Of a DNA stretch of 14,530 nt, positions 13,262-14,530 are shown in pieces. Made by a program: the position numbers and the translations under genes. The notes beneath the pieces are model-generated. The model was given only the letters and a program-made list of their open reading frames with translations. It was not told the DNA's origin and did no database searches. This DNA is from an uncultured Flavonifractor sp. (GTDB lineage: Bacteria; Bacillota; Clostridia; Oscillospirales; Oscillospiraceae), in contig CANDFO010000060.1 in assembly GCA_947384055.1 (NCBI GenBank), positions 1 to 14,530 of the forward strand, in the 5' to 3' direction. Within the stretch, counting starts at the first letter, position 1. Each line of letters opens with the position of its first letter.

Positions 13262-13288
13262 ACAAATGCTTGGCATTTGTCCCCTTTT
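13255..13288 (+). terminator. Terminator-like hairpin with inverted copy of palindrome A
   Basis: AAAGGGGACAAATGC (13255-13269) and GCATTTGTCCCCTTT (13273-13287) form a perfect 15-bp stem with loop TTG. On the plus strand it ends in TTTT. On the minus strand it is the first strong hairpin after the hydrogenase stop, about 100 nt downstream, and may end that transcript, though its T run there is only TTT. No other terminator for the hydrogenase gene is visible before it. Confidence 0.5.
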
Positions 13289-13387
13289 ATCCTTTAACTT
13301 AAATACTGCCTTTGGAATTTCCCGGGCCGCTTCCCGGTCAGGAGAGATTCGACGCAATCCTGAGTATCCATAGTGAGCTGTGTTTTC

Positions 13388-14530
13388 TCAGGTATCGGTC
13401 CGGTATTTCTGCTGCTTGATATAGGTGCAGTGGAGCAAATCGTGGGCCTTGTGGCCGCCGGGCTCGCCCAGGAACTCCTGATATACTGTCTGCACAATGG
13501 GATTCTCATGACTGCGGCGGTAAGGCATTTCCTCGTCCTGCTTGTACAGCGCCGCCGCCCGCAGGCTCTTCAGGTCCACAAAGTTCCGCACGTCCGCGTG
13601 CTGGATGGGCTGTCCGCCGCCGTTGATGCACCCGCCGGGGCAGGCCATGAATTCGATGAAGTCGAAGTGCAGCTTTCCACTGCGCACCCCATCCAGCACC
13701 CGCTTGACGTTGTGCAGTCCGGAGGCCGCGCACACCCGCACCGTCCGGCCGGGCAGCTCGTAGCTGGCCTCCTTAACGCCCTCCATACCCCGGACCTCGT
13801 GGTACTCCAGAGGTGCCGCGCCCTTGCCGGTGAGCTGCTCCACCACTGTGCGCAGGGCGGCCTCCATGACGCCGCCGGAGGCCCCGAAGATGGTGGCCGC
13901 GCCGGTGGAGATACCCAGCATCTCGTCAAACTGACCGTCGGGCAGGTGGTCAAACAGCAGTCCCGCCTGAGTAATCATGCGGCCCAGCTCCCGGGTGGTC
14001 AGGGACACGTCCACCGGCATACAGCCGTTGGGCAGACGCTGCTCCTCCCGCTTGACTTCGTATTTTTTGGCGGTACAGGGCATGATGGACACCACAAAGA
14101 TATCCTCCGGGTCGATGCCCGCTTTCTCGGCGTAGTAGGTTTTTACCAGACTGCCAAACATCTGCTGGGGGGAGCGGCAGGTGGACACGTTGGGGAGCAT
14201 GTCCGGGGCGTGCTGCTCCATATACCGGATCCAGCCGGGGGAGCAGGAGGTAATCAAGGGCAGCTCCCCGCCGTTCTGCAGGCGGTGGAGGAACTCGGTG
14301 CCCTCCTCCATAATGGTGAAGTCGGCGGCGGTGTCCACGTCGAACACCTTGTCAAAGCCCAGCCGCCGCAGGGCGGAGACCATTTTCCCCTCCACATTGG
14401 TGCCCACGGGCATTCCAAAGCACTCGCCCAGGGTTACGCGCACCGAGGGGGCGGGACCCACCACCACGTGCTTCTTGGGGTCGCTGAGGGCGGCGAGCAC
14501 CTTGCCGGTGTCGTCCCGCTCCTGGAGAGC
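13388..14530 (-). CDS. [FeFe] hydrogenase, H-cluster domain (partial, N-terminus outside window)
   Basis: The last 380 residues of an iron-only hydrogenase, which reversibly reduces protons to hydrogen. The reading frame is open to the window edge (ALQERDDTGK precedes the first possible GTG at 14500), so the N-terminal iron-sulphur domains and true start lie to the right. H-cluster motifs, in fragment numbering: L1 TSCSPGW (94-100), L2 MPCTAKKYE (150-158), and L3 EFMACPGGCINGG (293-305). The conserved STGAATIFGASGGVMEA and the C-terminal SHENPIVQ-x3-QEFLGEPGGHKAH are also present. The serine in L1, where Clostridium pasteurianus-type enzymes have cysteine, is as I recall common in NAD(P)- or ferredoxin-linked multi-subunit hydrogenases, which suggests that subgroup. 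The partner subunits would lie outside the window. Nothing suggests decay. Confidence 0.95.
   Translation of the reverse strand, partial: ALQERDDTGKVLAALSDPKKHVVVGPAPSVRVTLGECFGMPVGTNVEGKMVSALRRLGFDKVFDVDTAADFTIMEEGTEFLHRLQNGGELPLITSCSPGWIRYMEQHAPDMLPNVSTCRSPQQMFGSLVKTYYAEKAGIDPEDIFVVSIMPCTAKKYEVKREEQRLPNGCMPVDVSLTTRELGRMITQAGLLFDHLPDGQFDEMLGISTGAATIFGASGGVMEAALRTVVEQLTGKGAAPLEYHEVRGMEGVKEASYELPGRTVRVCAASGLHNVKRVLDGVRSGKLHFDFIEFMACPGGCINGGGQPIQHADVRNFVDLKSLRAAALYKQDEEMPYRRSHENPIVQTVYQEFLGEPGGHKAHDLLHCTYIKQQKYRTDT

Noticed and set aside
13011..13287. CRISPR array
   Set aside because: The repeats are palindromes of differing sequence and irregular spacing and alternate in orientation. There is no direct-repeat/spacer pattern and no cas gene in the window.
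13294..13371. Short minus-strand frame MDTQDCVESLLTGKRPGK just after the hydrogenase stop
   Set aside because: Only 25 codons, with no ribosome binding site, reading toward the hairpin cluster. Too little to support a gene.

Overview
The window looks like a chromosomal segment of a GC-rich, anaerobic, Gram-positive member of the Clostridia, probably from the Flavonifractor / Lawsonibacter / Pseudoflavonifractor side of the Oscillospiraceae. This is inferred from four things together: a WalR-WalK-YycH-YycI cell-wall signalling operon, an S-layer-homology (SLH) surface protein, an [FeFe] hydrogenase, and strong AGGAGG-type ribosome binding sites with GC-rich third codon positions. Species level cannot be fixed from the sequence alone.

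Layout. (1) 1-600: a possible decayed IS1-like transposase fragment on the minus strand, then rpmB (ribosomal protein L28, plus strand) with its own promoter and a textbook intrinsic terminator. (2) 624-3569, minus strand: a two-gene unit encoding a three-helix membrane protein with a Pro-rich stalk and an Ig-like tip, followed by a secreted protein with seven RCC1-type blades and three C-terminal SLH motifs. (3) 3642-8999, plus strand: a compact operon of a Nudix hydrolase of the ADP-ribose pyrophosphatase type, the response regulator WalR, the sensor kinase WalK (TTG start), and the membrane-anchored kinase modulators YycH and YycI. Gaps are 18 and 72 bp, then a 14-bp overlap, then 6 bp. The walJ/yycJ gene that often closes this operon elsewhere is absent here. 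(4) 9012-9688, minus strand: a small XRE-family repressor with a roughly 300-nt, hairpin-rich 3' region ending in an intrinsic terminator that faces the wal operon. (5) 9853-12271, minus strand: UDP-galactopyranose mutase (glf) and a GT2 glycosyltransferase, overlapping by 8 bp, ending in a 20-bp-stem terminator. (6) 12272-13387: over 1.1 kb without a convincing gene, AT-richer in its left part and packed with palindromes and repeats. (7) 13388-14530, minus strand: the C-terminal H-cluster portion of an [FeFe] hydrogenase that runs off the right edge.

How the parts fit. Regions 2, 3 and 5 all concern the cell envelope: a surface-anchored propeller protein, the wall-homeostasis two-component system, and galactofuranose supply plus a transferase for a surface glycan. 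The hydrogenase belongs to fermentative hydrogen metabolism and is a separate unit.

No complete novel defence, mobile or biosynthetic system is visible. The least explained material is non-coding: the 12.5-13.3 kb intergenic block, with inverted copies of a 27-nt palindrome, mutually exclusive hairpins, and an orphan minus-strand promoter above a foldable segment; a 26-bp motif shared between that block and the XRE 3' region; and the XRE 3' region itself. I suspect genome-wide dispersed repeats or structured RNAs, but this cannot be proved from one window.
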